A DNA stretch of 64,000 nucleotides from Platycnemis pennipes (Eukaryota; Arthropoda; Insecta; Odonata; Platycnemididae): the NCBI GenBank assembly GCA_933228895.1, contig OW121852.1, positions 128,211,544-128,275,543 of the forward strand, given 5' to 3'. A model generated the notes under the pieces. The model did no database searches. It had not been told where the DNA came from and worked only from the letters and a program-made list of their open reading frames with translations. A program made the position numbers and the translations under genes. Within the stretch, counting starts at the first letter, position 1. Each line of letters starts with the position of its first letter. This document shows positions 10,566 through 23,858 of this stretch, piece by piece.

Positions 10566-11652
10566 AGGTTTGAAACTTTCCACGAAGTCAGAACCACTTT
10601 AGTAACGATAGGTCAAGAGAGATTTCACCTTTTCTTTTAATCGAGGGAATCACGGGCAGGAAGTGTCGTAACAATTCATTATGCGATTGTTAAGCATTTT
10701 TCTCCAGTGTTCTTTTTTGGCACTGTCTTGTACTACGGTTACCTGCGGTGAAAAGTAAAGTGAATAGTCTCATTGGTAGCAATTTAATGTGGAGCAGCGT
10801 AGAGTGATGGCTTTTGAATAATAATTATTTTCTCCTGATGTTGAATTCACCGGTGGACATTTTGTACCGTATTGTTTGAATGTTTTCAATTGTCGTTTTC
10901 CTAATCCTATAGGGTCATCTAATTGAAATATATATTTCTTCCAAAAGTTAACAGCTATACATTTTTTTAACGTAAGCTCTAATATCGGTACTCATATTTG
11001 GTCTCAATATTAAACGTGAATTCTATGGCCACCTCTCCACCTAAATTCGATTCGTGTTTATGAGCAGAAAAACTTTGTAGTCACATTTTGGTAGTTGAAA
11101 CAGAACCGGTTTTTCCCACAAGAGGACGTTAGCACGGGTGATTGCACGGAAGACATCAGTCTGGGGGTGTGAGTTATTTTCAATGTTGGTGAAGCTATGG
11201 GGGAGAGCAATGGTTGTGGAAGGGGGACTTTAACTCCATGTCAAATGAGAAAAACCTGGGGTAAGTCAAAGAAGTTTTCAAAGCAGGTGACAGGAGATGT
11301 CTGGCCACAATATTTACTTCGTAGGGCATTGTTGACGATGTGCAAAGGTCAAGAAATCATAACTTCAATCACAATTTGACCCCGGGTTCAGTTTTTCCGC
11401 ATCTCCATCCCACAAGAGTCGAACTTTTAGTCTTTTCATTTCTCAGCGTGGATGATCTCTGAAATGAAATCATCCCTATATTCCTCACCATACGGTTGTT
11501 TTTAAGTAAAATAACGGTTCGGTTTTATGTGTTGCGTAAGGTCTTCTGTGATTGCTAACCTTGTATTAAATGAACTTACTACTCAGCGAACACGTCACGA
11601 TCCAAGCTTGTTAATATAAGGGGTATTTATTGCTATAAGAGGATATTAACCT

Positions 11653-12290
11653 ACACTTACATCTACACGATACCCTGCAAGCTACCGCGAAGGTGTGTGG
11701 GAGGGGGTGAAGAACACCAAGCATGCACTACCGACATGCAAACAAGCAACTATAGGGCCTCATGCAACTAGATTGTTAGTATCTTTAGTATTTAAGGGGT
11801 TAATACATGCATCATGCACTACAGTCCACTCAAAAATATTTCCCCTGTGCCAACTGAATCTGTCAGTACAACAATTTATCTCTCTAATCTTATTTATCTG
11901 GTCGAATCTAGCATAATACGCTGGTGTTTTTAATATGTGCGTAACATCTTCAGTAAAGCTATCTGATTAAAATTTCTGTAATAGATTTAATCTGTACTTC
12001 AACCTACGCTCTGGTAATGATTTCCACCATAATTCTTGTATTAATTCTGCAACGCTACTTAACTTATCGTAACACCTTTTGACGAACCTAGCTACTCTAC
12101 GCTGCACACTGTCTATTTCTCTGATCAAACCTAATACATTAGGATCCCAGAAACTGGCTGCATACTCAAGGTGGGGCCTAACTAGTGAAAAGTAAAATCG
12201 CTCTTTTGTCTTCTCATCACATTTCCCAAGTATTCCTTGTAATCCGTATGTGACACTATTATCTAACATGTGTCCATATAGTAGCCTAGT
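11653..12290 (-). mobile_element. CR1/L2-like LINE, 5'-truncated
   Basis: Tail and 3' terminus at 11653-11730. On the minus strand, 11967-12269 encodes RPHLEYAASFWDPNVLGLIR, QRRVARFVKRCYDKLSSVAE and ERRLKYRLNLLQKF, the conserved C-terminal domain that follows the reverse transcriptase in CR1-type ORF2. The start is truncated. A scrap of the opposite-strand terminus (CTTCACCCCCTGTGACTTAG) lies at 12310-12335. Confidence 0.85.
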
Positions 12291-12349
12291 TGCATGTTGA
12301 AGTGCTTGATGATCTTCACCCCCTGTGACTTAGATGTAGGTGTCTATGT

Positions 12350-13795
12350 TTTGATGTCGATGTTGTGCGTGAGTTAAAAACCCTTTTTTTACTTGAATTT
12401 GTAATATTTATCGCGTTGTAAATTCCCTTCCTCCACGTAAAATGTTTTTTTTGTCTCTAGAATATTATGGTTCCGCCCTATTGCCATGGAATTTTTCCAA
12501 CTATTTATTAAGATATAATCTATTAATTAATTTCCATCGAAAAGTAAGATAATAAATAAAGCCTGGAAACATTTGAATGAAATGCCGAAGGCTTTTGTAT
12601 CACATTATGGCCGGAGACGATTAATATGTTCCCATGAAGTCGATTTTTTAAAATATCAAAATCATGTTTGTCCCTAAAGGGTGAGATATTGACATCCAAT
12701 CCTCTCCGTTTATTTTTCTACCGTGAAATATACAATTACATATGAAATTCAGTCGACGCACAAATATGACTTTCTGTCGATCTGTTCCAGTCCAGACAGC
12801 AAGGATATTGATGCAATGTCTCGGTGCGAGACGCTGATGTTCTGCGATTTCCTAGAGTTGCACAGAAACAGTTTTTCTCTAAATTTTCTCCAAATTAATT
12901 CTCTAAATGAACTGATCCGCGACAAGAGGTGATAAAATAGAGAATGTCTTAGGTTTCACTGTAATAGATACACTCCGATTAGAACATTGTCGTTCTGTTC
13001 AAAATATGCGAAGTGTACTAATTGAATTACGTTTCTCTTATTGTTTATTGCATAGGGCAAGAAAAAAAAACATATCTTTATTTCCGCATAGGTGACTCAT
13101 AAATTTGTGAGTATGTGTGACGAATAATAATTGTTGATAATTCTGATATAGGTCAATTTACATTAATAAATAGCGATGTAACTGTATCCAACATATAGAA
13201 ACTAAGACCAAGCTACCCTGGGCCATTTCTAAAGAAAGATATAATGAGATTATTCAGCTACATTCAAAAGACTAGTTATTTCTTTAACCGCAATCGTAGT
13301 TTCAATCAAATTTGACTTAGTTCACTCACCCGAAGAGACGTGATGTAGGGTAATTCTGTTCCATGACCGAATCAGCACTTTTTCCTTATGTTCTCCTTTC
13401 GATTTTATGTTAATCTATTGCTTGCTCTTTAGAAGCAGTAGGCGACAGTGACCCATTTCTGGCAACTGTCTCTGAATGCACATTAATACTCTCATTTTTT
13501 CAAATAACTAACTCTGTCAGCCTGAGAATTAATTTTCAACAGAACAGGAAGAGTTAAACAGTATATTCACACGGAACCTGTTCGTTCGGATATGGCAGGA
13601 AATAATGATGAGTATATAGTCGACATGTACGGAATCTCCTACTTACACGAAAGGTTCTAATGAGTTTTAAAGTGAGTTTTACGTCTTACATTGAAATTCT
13701 CGGAATCGCATCATCTGAGTATCTCTGTGAGGGCCCTCTTTATTCTGGGTTGATCAGGAATCATTCCATTTTTGAGATAGTTTACTCTTTCACCT
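12350..13795. other. AT-rich stretch, nothing recognised
   Basis: A frame at 12723-12932 (69 codons) shows no known domain. No splice pair, RNA gene or repeat could be supported. Confidence 0.3.
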
Positions 13796-13799
13796 CATC

Positions 13800-14120
13800 G
13801 AGTTTTTGTCTTCTAGTTTGACATTGGTTTTGGCCTCTTTTTTTTCTTGCTGCACACCAATATCTTAGTCTTCTTCTTATTTATCTTCTGCTGATATCTG
13901 GCCATTGTCCTTTCCATGGTAACTAGAGTCTTGTTAGGATCTCTGTCTCCACTATGTCATCAGCGAATCGCAGCATGATAATTTTTTCTCCATGGATAAT
14001 CACTCCAGAACACTTTTCCTTGATTTCATTGATGGCTCTCTCGATGTAAACTTTAAAAATTACAGGAGACAGTGAACAGCCTTGTCTCACTCATTTCCTT
14101 ATTCTTGCCTCTTCACAGCT
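13800..14120 (-). pseudogene. RTE-like LINE reverse transcriptase fragment
   Basis: The minus strand reads VRQGCSLSPVIFKVYIERAI, then GEKIIMLRFADDIVETEI: reverse transcriptase motifs B (RQGCSLSP) and C (FADD, both catalytic aspartates kept). After a frame change QKINKKKTKILVCSKKK follows. It is the same family as the fragment at 3133-3290 and covers an overlapping part of the protein. Confidence 0.75.
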
Positions 14121-14489
14121 GAGTCCAGATTTAATCACAGTTACTAATTGGTTTTTATGCAGACTGTGGATAGTACTTGTCTTACTTATTATTTATTTAA
14201 TTTAATTTTTAATTGTCCAATTGAAATGGTGAAATTAGAAATTCTACTCCTCTGGAATCTACATATTTTGTTTTATTCCCAAAATGAATGTTGGAACAAA
14301 TTAGAGGACTACAGTTTCTCCGGTGTTCCACATATCGTCTTCAGGTCCAAAATGAGATGCATCGATACTTGACCGTCATATATGTATAGTATTTGTGTTA
14401 GTCAGGAGGGAGCTAATATGACAGGAGCGGGCTTGATTGTTGGAGTGGCTGTTTGAATGCTGATGAGAGAGAATCTCCCCTGTTAATTA

Positions 14490-14720
14490 TTATGGTTTCT
14501 TAAATTTTTCAATTGCTTCTCGTGTCAGTCGAGGGAAATATTTATTTTCTCTTCCGATGATATTGCAGTTTCGATAATTTATAATAAGAACGGGTCCTGA
14601 CCTGGAAATTTCGTCTCCCCTTCCCGCTCCAACGAAGCCTCCACATGCAACCTTGAGATTAATTCCAAGGGCCTTGTTGGAATTAAACGCTGTACATGTG
14701 CAGAGTTGCAATTGTCGTCC
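14490..14720 (-). pseudogene. Penelope-like C-terminal remnant
   Basis: The minus strand encodes ENKYFPRLTREAIEKFKKP, close in pattern to EPRYYPRLIREAVEIEKRP in the Penelope fragment at 36585-37130, where it follows the GIY-YIG nuclease. Only this tail block is recognisable and the rest is decayed. Confidence 0.5.
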
Positions 14721-15273
14721 CAGTCAAAAGGCAATAATTCGATACTAGTAAACTCGTGCAAACCCTTATCACTTCCAAAATATGTATTTATCTATTGTTT
14801 AACTGTGAAAAAGGGGTAGGAAATATTATTCACATACAAAGAAATACTATTTAGCAATGCAGATACATTAGTAATAGGTTAGTTATTTCCGCGATGTATA
14901 GCAATATGTCCCTTGCTGACAATCTTTTTTTAATATTTAATTTCAAACGACTCCATGGGATATTTTTATTTCGTCCAGCATGTGTCAAAATGTTTTTTTC
15001 TTTTGACTTAAAATACAAACTGTCGTTTATTAGTTGTTATTTTTTGTCATGTTCCCTTATCGCATTGTTTGCTGCTGCGAGTTTCATCGCTCTCTTGTTT
15101 TGACGTCATCTTTGGGCACCCCAATTCCGGGAGTCAGTTGGCATTAAACCTTCCGGGATGTAGGACGCATCCCTGGAACGTGAGCGAGTGCATCTTGAAT
15201 ACCAGTTAATACAGTCAAGTTAAAGATAAACTCTTATCTACTTATTTCTGCCACTCAATCCACAACATTTGGA

Positions 15274-15353
15274 GACAAGGATAGGATCCCAACCCACGCG
15301 TGCAAAGCACATTGGATTAGCAATCCAAAGCCTTAACACTCGGCCACCTCATC
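15274..15353 (-). pseudogene. tRNA-Ser(GCU) pseudogene or tRNA-Ser-derived SINE head
   Basis: On the minus strand the sequence follows tRNA-Ser(GCU) closely: GATGAGGTGGCCGAGTG, anticodon arm TTGGATTGCTAATCCAA with GCU in the loop, then the variable arm TGTGCTTTGCACG. The T-loop reads GTTGGGATCC where GTTCGAATCC is expected, destroying the B box, and the D loop has lost a G. These changes argue for a dead copy. Confidence 0.7.
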
Positions 15354-15668
15354 ACTTTCCTACGATTAACGTCCGTTATTCCGTTCGCCATAAATTAGTA
15401 TTCCAGCTGCTCTTTAAATAATGCCCATTCTTTTGACTTAATTTACAAACAAACTATTTAACGTAAACTAAACATGAGATGTCAAATATCGTTACATTAA
15501 TAATTTTACAGGCTTGTTATCCATCGCTATTGTATTTGTATTACTTTAGAAATAGGGATGTTGACAAAATATATAGCATAGAAAATCAGATTAACATTTC
15601 AATTATACTTTTTTAGCTTGCTATTCAAGGTACTTTGTTTGAAATTCCACTTTTTTCTGTCGTTGCAG

Positions 15669-15724
15669 GATGTGATGGAGAGCTACGATTGTAAAATCAC
15701 CTCCCAGAAGATGACGGGATTAAG
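15669..15724 (+). ncRNA. Candidate exon (short coding potential)
   Basis: Acceptor TGTCGTTGCAG at 15658-15668, donor GTGAAG at 15725. Joined to the ATG that ends 8779 it gives MDVMESYDCKITSQKMTGL before the next splice. This could be the first coding codons of an unrecognised gene or a chance frame in a noncoding RNA. Confidence 0.3.
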
Positions 15725-16635
15725 GTGAAGAATGGACGCCGAAGAGATAAGATGGGATAGTCTCAACATCAGGAGAAATCATCGCTTGGCTCATGGGTTA
15801 ACGATACTCTGGTAACATGACATTACTTTCAGGTCTGACGTTATTCAAGGTAAAAAAACTCTTGTGTAAATTGGATGTTTGTGCATCTTTATAATTTTGT
15901 GTTTGTGTTAGGAGCCCATTGCTCCAATTCCAGACATGACGTGATCACGGTGTCTGGTTAAATATGAAGGTTATTGGGGAAAGCAAGCTTGCTCAAAGGT
16001 ATGGAGGTCCCGAAAATATCGGGGCCCCAATGGATCTGGTATTATGGTGGAGTATACTCCACCAAACTGCAAGTGGCCACTTGCTTAGCGTGTTGACTGT
16101 AGGCAGGAATATTTTGGCATATTGTGTATTTTATGTGGTGTACTGATGTTCTAAATGTCATGTTAAATATTCTTCCATGCATGATTTTGCTTTTGCACAT
16201 TTCTGTTGTCTTTGTAATTGTTTCGAGATGATTATTTATTTTTTTCTTTGTTCTAATCAGCATCTTCCGCAGGTAAGACCACGCCGTGGGCGGAGATTCC
16301 ATGGACATCGATAGCAGAGTAGAGTGTAGGAATAGTTAGTCAGTTTAGGATCTTTACCGGCCCATATGGCCCATCATAACAGTCCCTTAGCGTTGAGTTA
16401 GACGCCGCCGTAAATTTACTTTTTGTGGATGCAAAGATTGCTCCAGTGTCAAATCTCAAAATTCATGGAATCGGTGCTACTGACACTGTCTTCACATTAC
16501 TGGCGAGGGCAAATGTCTTTGGTGTCCTTTTCCGGCATTGCTTTAATGCATTTTTTGGAGCATTTATATTAAATACGAGCAGCTTTGCATCCAATTAATT
16601 TTTTTTGTGTCTGTTAACCCGCTCTCTCTCCCTAG

Positions 16636-16845
16636 GTAACTCCACAACGCCCCGGCCTGGTGTGAAGGAAGTGACAGTGAAAGTGTTTTGTGTGAAAGTG
16701 GAAAGTGAATAAAGTGAGTGATGTGTCAGTGTGGTTTAGTGTGTGCCGATTTCATCATTTTGTGTACACCAAGAGGACTTAAGAGACTCTATTGTTATGA
16801 CTTTTATGTAAATGTGTTCTTGTATAATAAATGCCTCTTCCTGCA
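16636..16845 (+). ncRNA. Candidate 3' terminal exon with polyadenylation signal
   Basis: A pyrimidine tract plus CCCTAG precedes 16636, and AATAAA (about 16827-16832, in TATAATAAATGCC) with a TG-rich downstream region suggests a 3' end. The GTGAAAGTGG-like GT-rich repeats are untranslated-region-like. No convincing frame passes through. Linked to the exons above only by order and strand. Confidence 0.3.
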
Positions 16846-16849
16846 CCTA

Positions 16850-19050
16850 CCCTTTCTATTCCCTCGCGGTGACAGCCGGCAAGGAAACGAGAGAGAGCAG
16901 TTAAAGCTACCGTCTGCTAAGGAGTTTATGTGAGTTATGCGTTTTTTTGTTTTAATATCGCTATCTTTATACCCTTTATCTTTAAGATTTTGTGTATTGT
17001 TTAACACGTATAGTATAGTGTGTAGGGGTTTGCAATTCGGTCGTTTGACTCGGGTCAATCCATGTGTGGTTGTTGATCTTCGGCTTTGCCTGTGCACGGG
17101 CTCTTAGTTTTTCAGTTAGGCAGGAATCACACACTATGCGCCGTTTTGCGCAGCGGAAACATTTCTCATTTTAGATTTTTACCCATATTGACGATTTTTG
17201 TCTGTGTTAATAAGTTATATTGTGGACGCATTAATTAACTATCTTTTACAGATTTCTATCATTTAACTTGTATTATTTTTCAGGTGTGAATGCTATATCT
17301 TGGAGAATGTCTTGTTGGTTGATGGATGAGTGATGATGAACAGGGTCAGCGCCGATAGGTATGCTTCTTAAATAGGTAGGGATAGGAAACATAGGGGTAG
17401 AATAGAGGGCGGGTGGGTGATGGGAAAGATAGGGCTTAATGTCGCAGGTGCTTAGTTCTTAGTCCGCTTGAATTCGTCGCGTCTTGCCCTGGCCCTGGGA
17501 GTGAATGCGTGGAATAGACCTCTGCGCAGCCCGGAGGGGAACGCAGGGGGAAACGCCACGTTAAATAAAGGTTAATGAGCCGGTGGCGTTGACCTCCTGG
17601 GTTCGGCATGGAATAACGCCGGTGTGAGTGTGTTGTGTGAATGATCCAATATGTAGAGCAAGTCGTGACCATTTATTGACTGTATTGACTATAGATGACT
17701 ATAGCTCATATTGACTGTATCCCAATACTCACTTATTTATGATCCAAAATTTTCACTTTCGCTTTAGCTTATTGCAGAAAAACGGGCGAACTTGAACCTA
17801 GAGGAGTCTATTTTGTGAAAAGTGCTCTCTGTGACTGGAACCCTTCACTAGTCTTACCTTTGACTATATTGTAACGGAGGGCGTAAAACACGGACATAAG
17901 GCCTCTAGGAGAAATTTTTCGAACATTACTAGTCGCTAAAGGTAGTAATATAATTGCACGACCCTAATAGGCTGGCATAAAGTTATTTTCCTGCAACTAA
18001 TGCTTTCCTTCCCTTCGAATTCCCCTCTAAACTATTAGCTCACCCTGACCTTGCGTTCTGCGCATTTCCAACCTAAGTTTTTGCATTAGCTCTAAGGCTG
18101 CTTAGATTGCTATTGGTTGTAAATAAAAGTAAATTTAGTACCAAGACTTTGCTTATTTGTACATTGTACTTGAACGTCATATCAGATCCTTATTTAATCG
18201 ATGTTTTTTGAGTACCTACTGTGAATAGATGCATACGTTTTTTTTACGATTTTCATGACGAAGTTGTTATTGATCCATCTAGAGAGTACTTTGTATTCTG
18301 CTTTATCTAATTTGATATTTTCTCTCTCATTTTATTTCCTATGCCATATTATTCCTGTTTATGGAATTGAACTTAGACATGCATTCCAATGCAGATTGAT
18401 GTTATGCAATAACAAGTCATCATGAAGTTTGGTAGATATCAGATTTTTAAGTTTGCGAGTTAATTTAATTATCAGTAGTCAAGGTAATTGAAGTAATCTG
18501 TAGTGTGTAAAAAAATGAATGCTTGTTGTAGGTGGTTGGTTGTTTTTCCTTTGCACGATCATACAAATAAATTTGTACTAAATTTTAAAATGCATGTGTT
18601 GCATTTGAGTAGGTCATTGTTTTGTTGTTTATTAATTTATTCTACCATATAATTTATAAAGTTCCCTGTCAATCTCAAGATCGTGTAGATTCTGCAGACG
18701 ATATTGTTTTTAGTTAATACTGCTAGAAAGTTATTATTACTAGTAAAAATTGTAGTACGTGATAAGGATGGTAATTATGTTCCTGCCCAATTTTAAATTG
18801 AATTTTGCTCTGATAATTATAATTACTTCAAAGGCTTTATTTTATTCTACTGCTTGAATAACGTTTTGGTATATAAGTTGTGAAATTCATTTAAAATAAA
18901 AATTTTTACTGTCACACATTTGAAAATATGACTCAAGATATTCAGTTACGCATAAGCGATTAGTTTTTGCATTTTCAGGGTGAAACTTTTTATACTGCCT
19001 AATATATTACGTTTATCTTTTATTTTTTACTTATGTCATGTACCATGTTT
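16850..19050. other. AT-rich, largely unassigned
   Basis: A further acceptor/donor pair (TTTTTCAG ahead of about 17284 and GTATGC at about 17358) may mark another exon, with no open frame. The 17440-17680 segment is more GC-rich but encodes nothing I recognise. Confidence 0.25.
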
Positions 19051-19059
19051 GCATTTTTC

Positions 19060-19610
19060 GCATTTTCGCACGTCATATGCATCATACGCACTGTCGATCT
19101 TGTTTTTTTCTTGTGCTCAGTGGTTTTTGCTTTCCTTCGCATCTAATACTTCACGGTTTGTTAATTTTTATGAGTATCATCCACGCACAATGTTATTTCA
19201 CGTCTACGGCTCCACCTATACTTCGTGATGTGAATTGGTTTCCTACCTACCAGCGAATTAATGGTTTACGAGCACATGATGTGACAGTCAGTGATATGTT
19301 GGTACTTTTCGCATTCCGGATGCGAAGTTAACATCGTGCGATAATATAACTTATCATTGATTCATCGATGACATCTAAAGGAATCCAACATCCATCATTA
19401 TGATTCCTTCCTGTTCAATTTTTGTCACCAGGACGACAATGATAACAAAACGTTTTATCGCATGCAGAATTAGCAAATATTTTATGGTCAATTTCTTTGA
19501 AGTCCTTAGTGTTGCATGTATGGTGATCATCTTCCCTCTGTTATACACTCTCTTCGCGGCTTGCAGGGTATTTCGTAAAAAGATGAGTACATGAAGTTTT
19601 GTCATTTTTT
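19060..19610. repeat. Local duplication, copy 1
   Basis: Matches 20685-21110 over most of its length with internal gaps, sharing CGCATCTAATACTTCACGG, CCAGCGAATTAATGGTTTAC and CATCATTATGATTCCTTCC. Both copies are in the same orientation about 1.6 kb apart. Frames through copy 1 are not kept in copy 2, so it is not coding. Confidence 0.7.
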
Positions 19611-19699
19611 TACTCTTTTATTGTATGGTAGATAGAAACGAAAGCTGATATCCTCTACTGTTCGCAAATGGATTTTAAAAATCATTAAAAAGGAAGAGA

Positions 19700-20220
19700 A
19701 TATTTGAGCTCATTCGGATACAAAGTGATCCATTGAATGGCATGATTTCAAATCTGACGCTTTGAAACTAGTACTGAATAGTCTCAACATTACTAATTTC
19801 TAACATTACTAATAGCCTCAACTTTTTTTAGCAATGAGGGAAAAGTGTGTTGGGTTGGTATGGATTCCAATATTTGAAGAATAAATTCCTTTTTGTTTCC
19901 ATCTCATTCGTAAATGAGAAGTTAGTCACCCGACGGGTTTGGTCCAGTATATACTATGGAGCATAATTTTACAATAACCTCAAAGAGAATGTATGTGTTC
20001 GAACAATATGGATATAAATTGGTTGTCTGCATTCCTTGATTATTTTCTGCCAGGATTGTTCTCCTTATTTCATGTAAATCTTTTCATCCCTGTTCGTGAA
20101 TTTATTTGATTCATAAGCGACTCCTTATTGCGACTGATCGGAACAAGTTGACTTCTCGAAGCTATATTTTATTGGAATTAATGTGACATGACTGCCATTT
20201 TTATTCTGTGTTGCGAGTAT
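19700..20220. repeat. Diverged duplication, paired with 26510-26870
   Basis: Shares phrases such as TGACGCTTTGAAA, TTGTTCTCCTTA/TAGTTCTCCTTA, and the GACTGATCGGAACAAGTT / CGATCGATCGAAACAAGTT pair with the segment at 26.5-26.9 kb, in the same order and strand. Possibly an old retroelement body or segmental duplication. Confidence 0.5.
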
Positions 20221-20684
20221 TGATAGTTTCTTTTTTTACAATGCACTAGTTTAGAATCTCTACAATAATGTCCAATTACAACTCGACGGTGCATACATGT
20301 ACTATACTGTACTTTCAGCATTTTAGAGCTTCATTACCTTCAATGAATTAAGTCCTTGTTGTTCCATTTTCACTCCGACCTTGTTTGTACTGCCAAATAT
20401 TTGCTTTTCGCATTTTATTTTCATTTTTCTACTTTCATTATGAACTGATTTTTCCTGTTCTAATATGTATTCAATTTAATTGAGTGTTTAAAATTTTGGT
20501 GATCTGCGCTGAGCGCTGATCTTTTTTTTTTGTTTTACGTCGAATGTGTGACGTAAATATTTAATTCCTTGCTGACGTGAGCAATTCGGTATATTAATTA
20601 CTAACTACATAATTAGCAATTTTATTCAAGATAGGATTAAATTTATATTTAACTATATTAATCCACAAACTTTTGGTTGAAGAC

Positions 20685-21110
20685 GTCATATGCACTATCG
20701 ATCGTGTATTTTTTTATTGTGCTTACTGATTTCTGCCTTTCTTCGCATCTAATACTTCACGGCTTGTTAATTTTTATTATCATCATGCAGAGTGTTATTT
20801 GACATCTACAGCTCTACCTATACTTTGTGATGTGAATTGAATTCCTACATACCAGCGAATTAATGGTTTACGAGCACATGTTGTGACAGTCAGTGATCTA
20901 AAGGAATCCAACATCCATCATTATGATTCCTTCCTGTTCAAAATTTGTCACCAGGACGACAATGATAACGAAACATTTTATCGCAGAATTATTAGTCTCC
21001 ATTTCTTTGATGTTCTCCTTAATGTTGCACGTCAATTGATCATCCACCCTCAGTAATACACCCTCTTCGTGGCTTGCCGGCTGTTTCGTAAAAATATGAG
21101 AAGAACATGA
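20685..21110. repeat. Local duplication, copy 2
   Basis: Second copy of 19060-19610. It lacks about 100 bp present in copy 1 between the CAGTCAGTGAT and CTAAAGGAATCC phrases. Confidence 0.7.
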
Positions 21111-22148
21111 TGTGCTGTTTTTGTTTTAATTTTTTTGTTCTTGTAATCCATTTTTGGTTGACTTTACACTTTCACCAGCTAAAAGATGTAATATATGTGG
21201 AAGGGATATGCTTGACATGATAATATGATGCCTTATTAAATATGCATAATTTTTGCGATTTTCATGACGGTTATTTTCGTAAATTTGCACCATGTCTTAC
21301 AATGCAATAAACGTCCATTTCCAAATATTTTTTTTCTAGATATTTTTTCCACTGTACATTTTTTAAATTAATTTGCCTGCATTTCGCATATGTACCATAT
21401 TGCTGGAATGTTATAGAAAGCATGCATCTATTGCAATGCCTTGGAACTGATTTACAGGCAGAAAATTGCGCATTATACTCGTGTGTACTTATTTACATGT
21501 AGTTTCATTCCGTATTATGTTGAGAGAGTAGATCTTTTTAGTTCCACTCTGTAAACCTTATTTTATCCTTGGCGCCTATTGCAATACACTCCTCCATCGA
21601 TATTTTGTTTGTTCTTGAACTTTAACCAATTTCCTTTTACATTTTATGCTCCAAAAAGTTTTAATAAAAACTATATTTTATTAAAAAATTACTTGTTTAT
21701 TTATTTTATTTTTGTCTCCTTAACATGCCCGTAACACATGCCCCTGAAGAGAGGTCGTATCAGGCCGTACATTATACTATATGTTAGTTATAAATGGAAA
21801 TTATGCTGCTTAATTGAATGTAGCTGTGAGGTAATGTAATAAAATATAATGAATCAATAATAAATTGAATTGCGTTCGTCAAATACGGACGCCCATGAGA
21901 AGTTACTGATTTACTTCCTCTATTCAATATTTACTTTTATTTGAAATTAATATTTACCATGAATTATGCAAAAATGCTAATATTTTTGTAATGTTCCTGT
22001 AGATAAATTTTGTAGCCACGTTGTGAGTGAATCAAATCAAGACAAAACTGAGCTTTACATATGAGATTGGAAACACACGAAAAGGTTGCTATAGATTTAC
22101 ATATGGAGATCAGCTGTTATGTTGTGCAGTGGGAACATAATTTAGTAT

Positions 22149-22835
22149 CATCTACATCTACATAATACCCTGCAAGCCACCACAAGGGTGTGTGGCAGAG
22201 GGTGATTGCTCACCAAACATGCACTACATATCATGCATAAAAAAGGAATAGTATTAATATAGTAGTCAGAACTACACTATTTAAAAAAGATAGAAATTGC
22301 AAAGAAAACATGCAAAAACATTCTGTTAGTAGGGTTAGCTTTAAGTACCCATACCAACATGCAGCTACCAATGCTATTCATTGCTACTCTCCGATAGGAC
22401 ATATTTACCGTTATTCGTATCTCTAATTGTGCGAGGGAAAAAGGACATTTTGAATCGGTCAGTTCGGCAATCAATTTCTCTAACTTTATGATTATGGTCC
22501 AGTCTGCCATAGTAAGTTGGGGTTCGTAAAATATTTTTAACATCATCACTGAAAATATTGCCTTGGAATTTGTGGAAGAGATTAAGTCTAAATTTCAACC
22601 TGCGATCTGACAATGATTCCCATTTCAATTCATTAAATAGACTGGTTACGCTAATAAAATTATGGTATCGTCCCTTTACAAATCTTGCCGATCTTCGCTG
22701 CACACGTTCAAGTTCATTACTTAGACCGATTTCGTAGGTATCCCATACACTGGCAGCATATTCCAAATGAGGTCTAACAAGGGAAAAGTAGCTGATTTCT
22801 CTCCTAGTATCAATACGCCTCAAGAATGTTTTATC
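22149..22835 (-). mobile_element. CR1/L2-like LINE, 5'-truncated
   Basis: Tail CATCTACATCTACATAATAC from 22149, then the 3' terminus. The minus-strand frame 22374-22823 is open for 149 codons: RPHLEYAASVWDTYEIGLSN, VQRRSARFVKGRYHNFISV, SDRRLKFRLNLFHKFQGNIF and DRFKMSFFPRTIRDTNNGKY. This is the best preserved ORF2 C-terminal domain in the window. The polymerase and endonuclease are missing. Confidence 0.9.
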
Positions 22836-22859
22836 TAGAATTTGTTCAAAATAGCGTTG

Positions 22860-23850
22860 CTGTCATCAAATTTTTAATTTATTTTTCTTCGATCTTTATG
22901 TGACATGGTGCCTATGCTAAATAAATGAATATATTCATAATGATTCATATTTTATTTTTTACGTGCTGCTGTTTTTCTCTTGTGCCATTGTTCCCATTTT
23001 AATTTCCCGTACTTCATTCAGATTTTTTAAATAATAATTATTTCCGATTGTTTGATGACTAACCTAGAATATTTTTTCCTGACGGAAACAATAATTGGGT
23101 GTGTGAGTTATTATGATGCTGCATCCAGATATTTGGTTCCTTGATTGCGAGTAAGACTGGATAGCAGGCGTGAAATAATTGAAATTTATTCTAATATACT
23201 GGACATACAAGAGCAGCATTCATTTTTTCCTATTTTTCTCCCGGCATTAAATTTTAGTGAACAGTTATGATTGTGATAATAATGTTTGGTCCCTTCTGCT
23301 GATTTGGAGTGTATAATGTTCACAAACGATCAGCCACAAATTCCCCATGGAAGCATAAATTTGATTGATAAACTGATTTCTGCCGTTTTTGATCTTTATC
23401 ATGAATATAACCGCGACAACTACTCCTTAAATTCCGTAGTCCATATAGGAAAAAAAGCTGTAACTGAAAAACAGAGGGAATTCCTGCGATACTAACTTTT
23501 GCGTTAGTATTTTTTATATTTATATGCGATATCAGTTACTCGCCATAAGTATCCCATTGAGGTGAATTTTTAAAATCAATGTAGCTCACTTACCCTTAGA
23601 AATAACCATTATGTCACTGTAAGCATTGTAGCATCTAATCACTGTGGCATTCGTGAAAAATATTTTGGGATGAAGGTTATGGATATATTATTGTCAAAAA
23701 TATCGCTGGTTAACCTCCTGGTGATACTAAATGCATATACTAATTTGCATCAATTTTTAGCAAAAAATGTGGCATCCTCATCAATTGTGACATTTTCTTC
23801 TATCAAACATCTATGTGAGAATTAATTGTATTGTATAAATAAATTCGACA
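22860..23850. other. AT-rich, nothing recognised
   Basis: One 69-codon frame at 23286-23495 has no recognisable domain. It begins and ends in AT-rich sequence with no splice or promoter support, so it is probably fortuitous. Confidence 0.25.
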
Positions 23851-23858
23851 AGAAGCTA

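Noticed and set aside
15274..15353. Functional tRNA-Ser gene
   Set aside because: The B box is destroyed (GTTGGGATCC) and the D loop is short by one base, so a pseudogene is more likely.
16042..16308. 88-codon minus-strand frame as a host gene
   Set aside because: No recognisable domain, no splice or promoter evidence, and it runs through AT-rich sequence.
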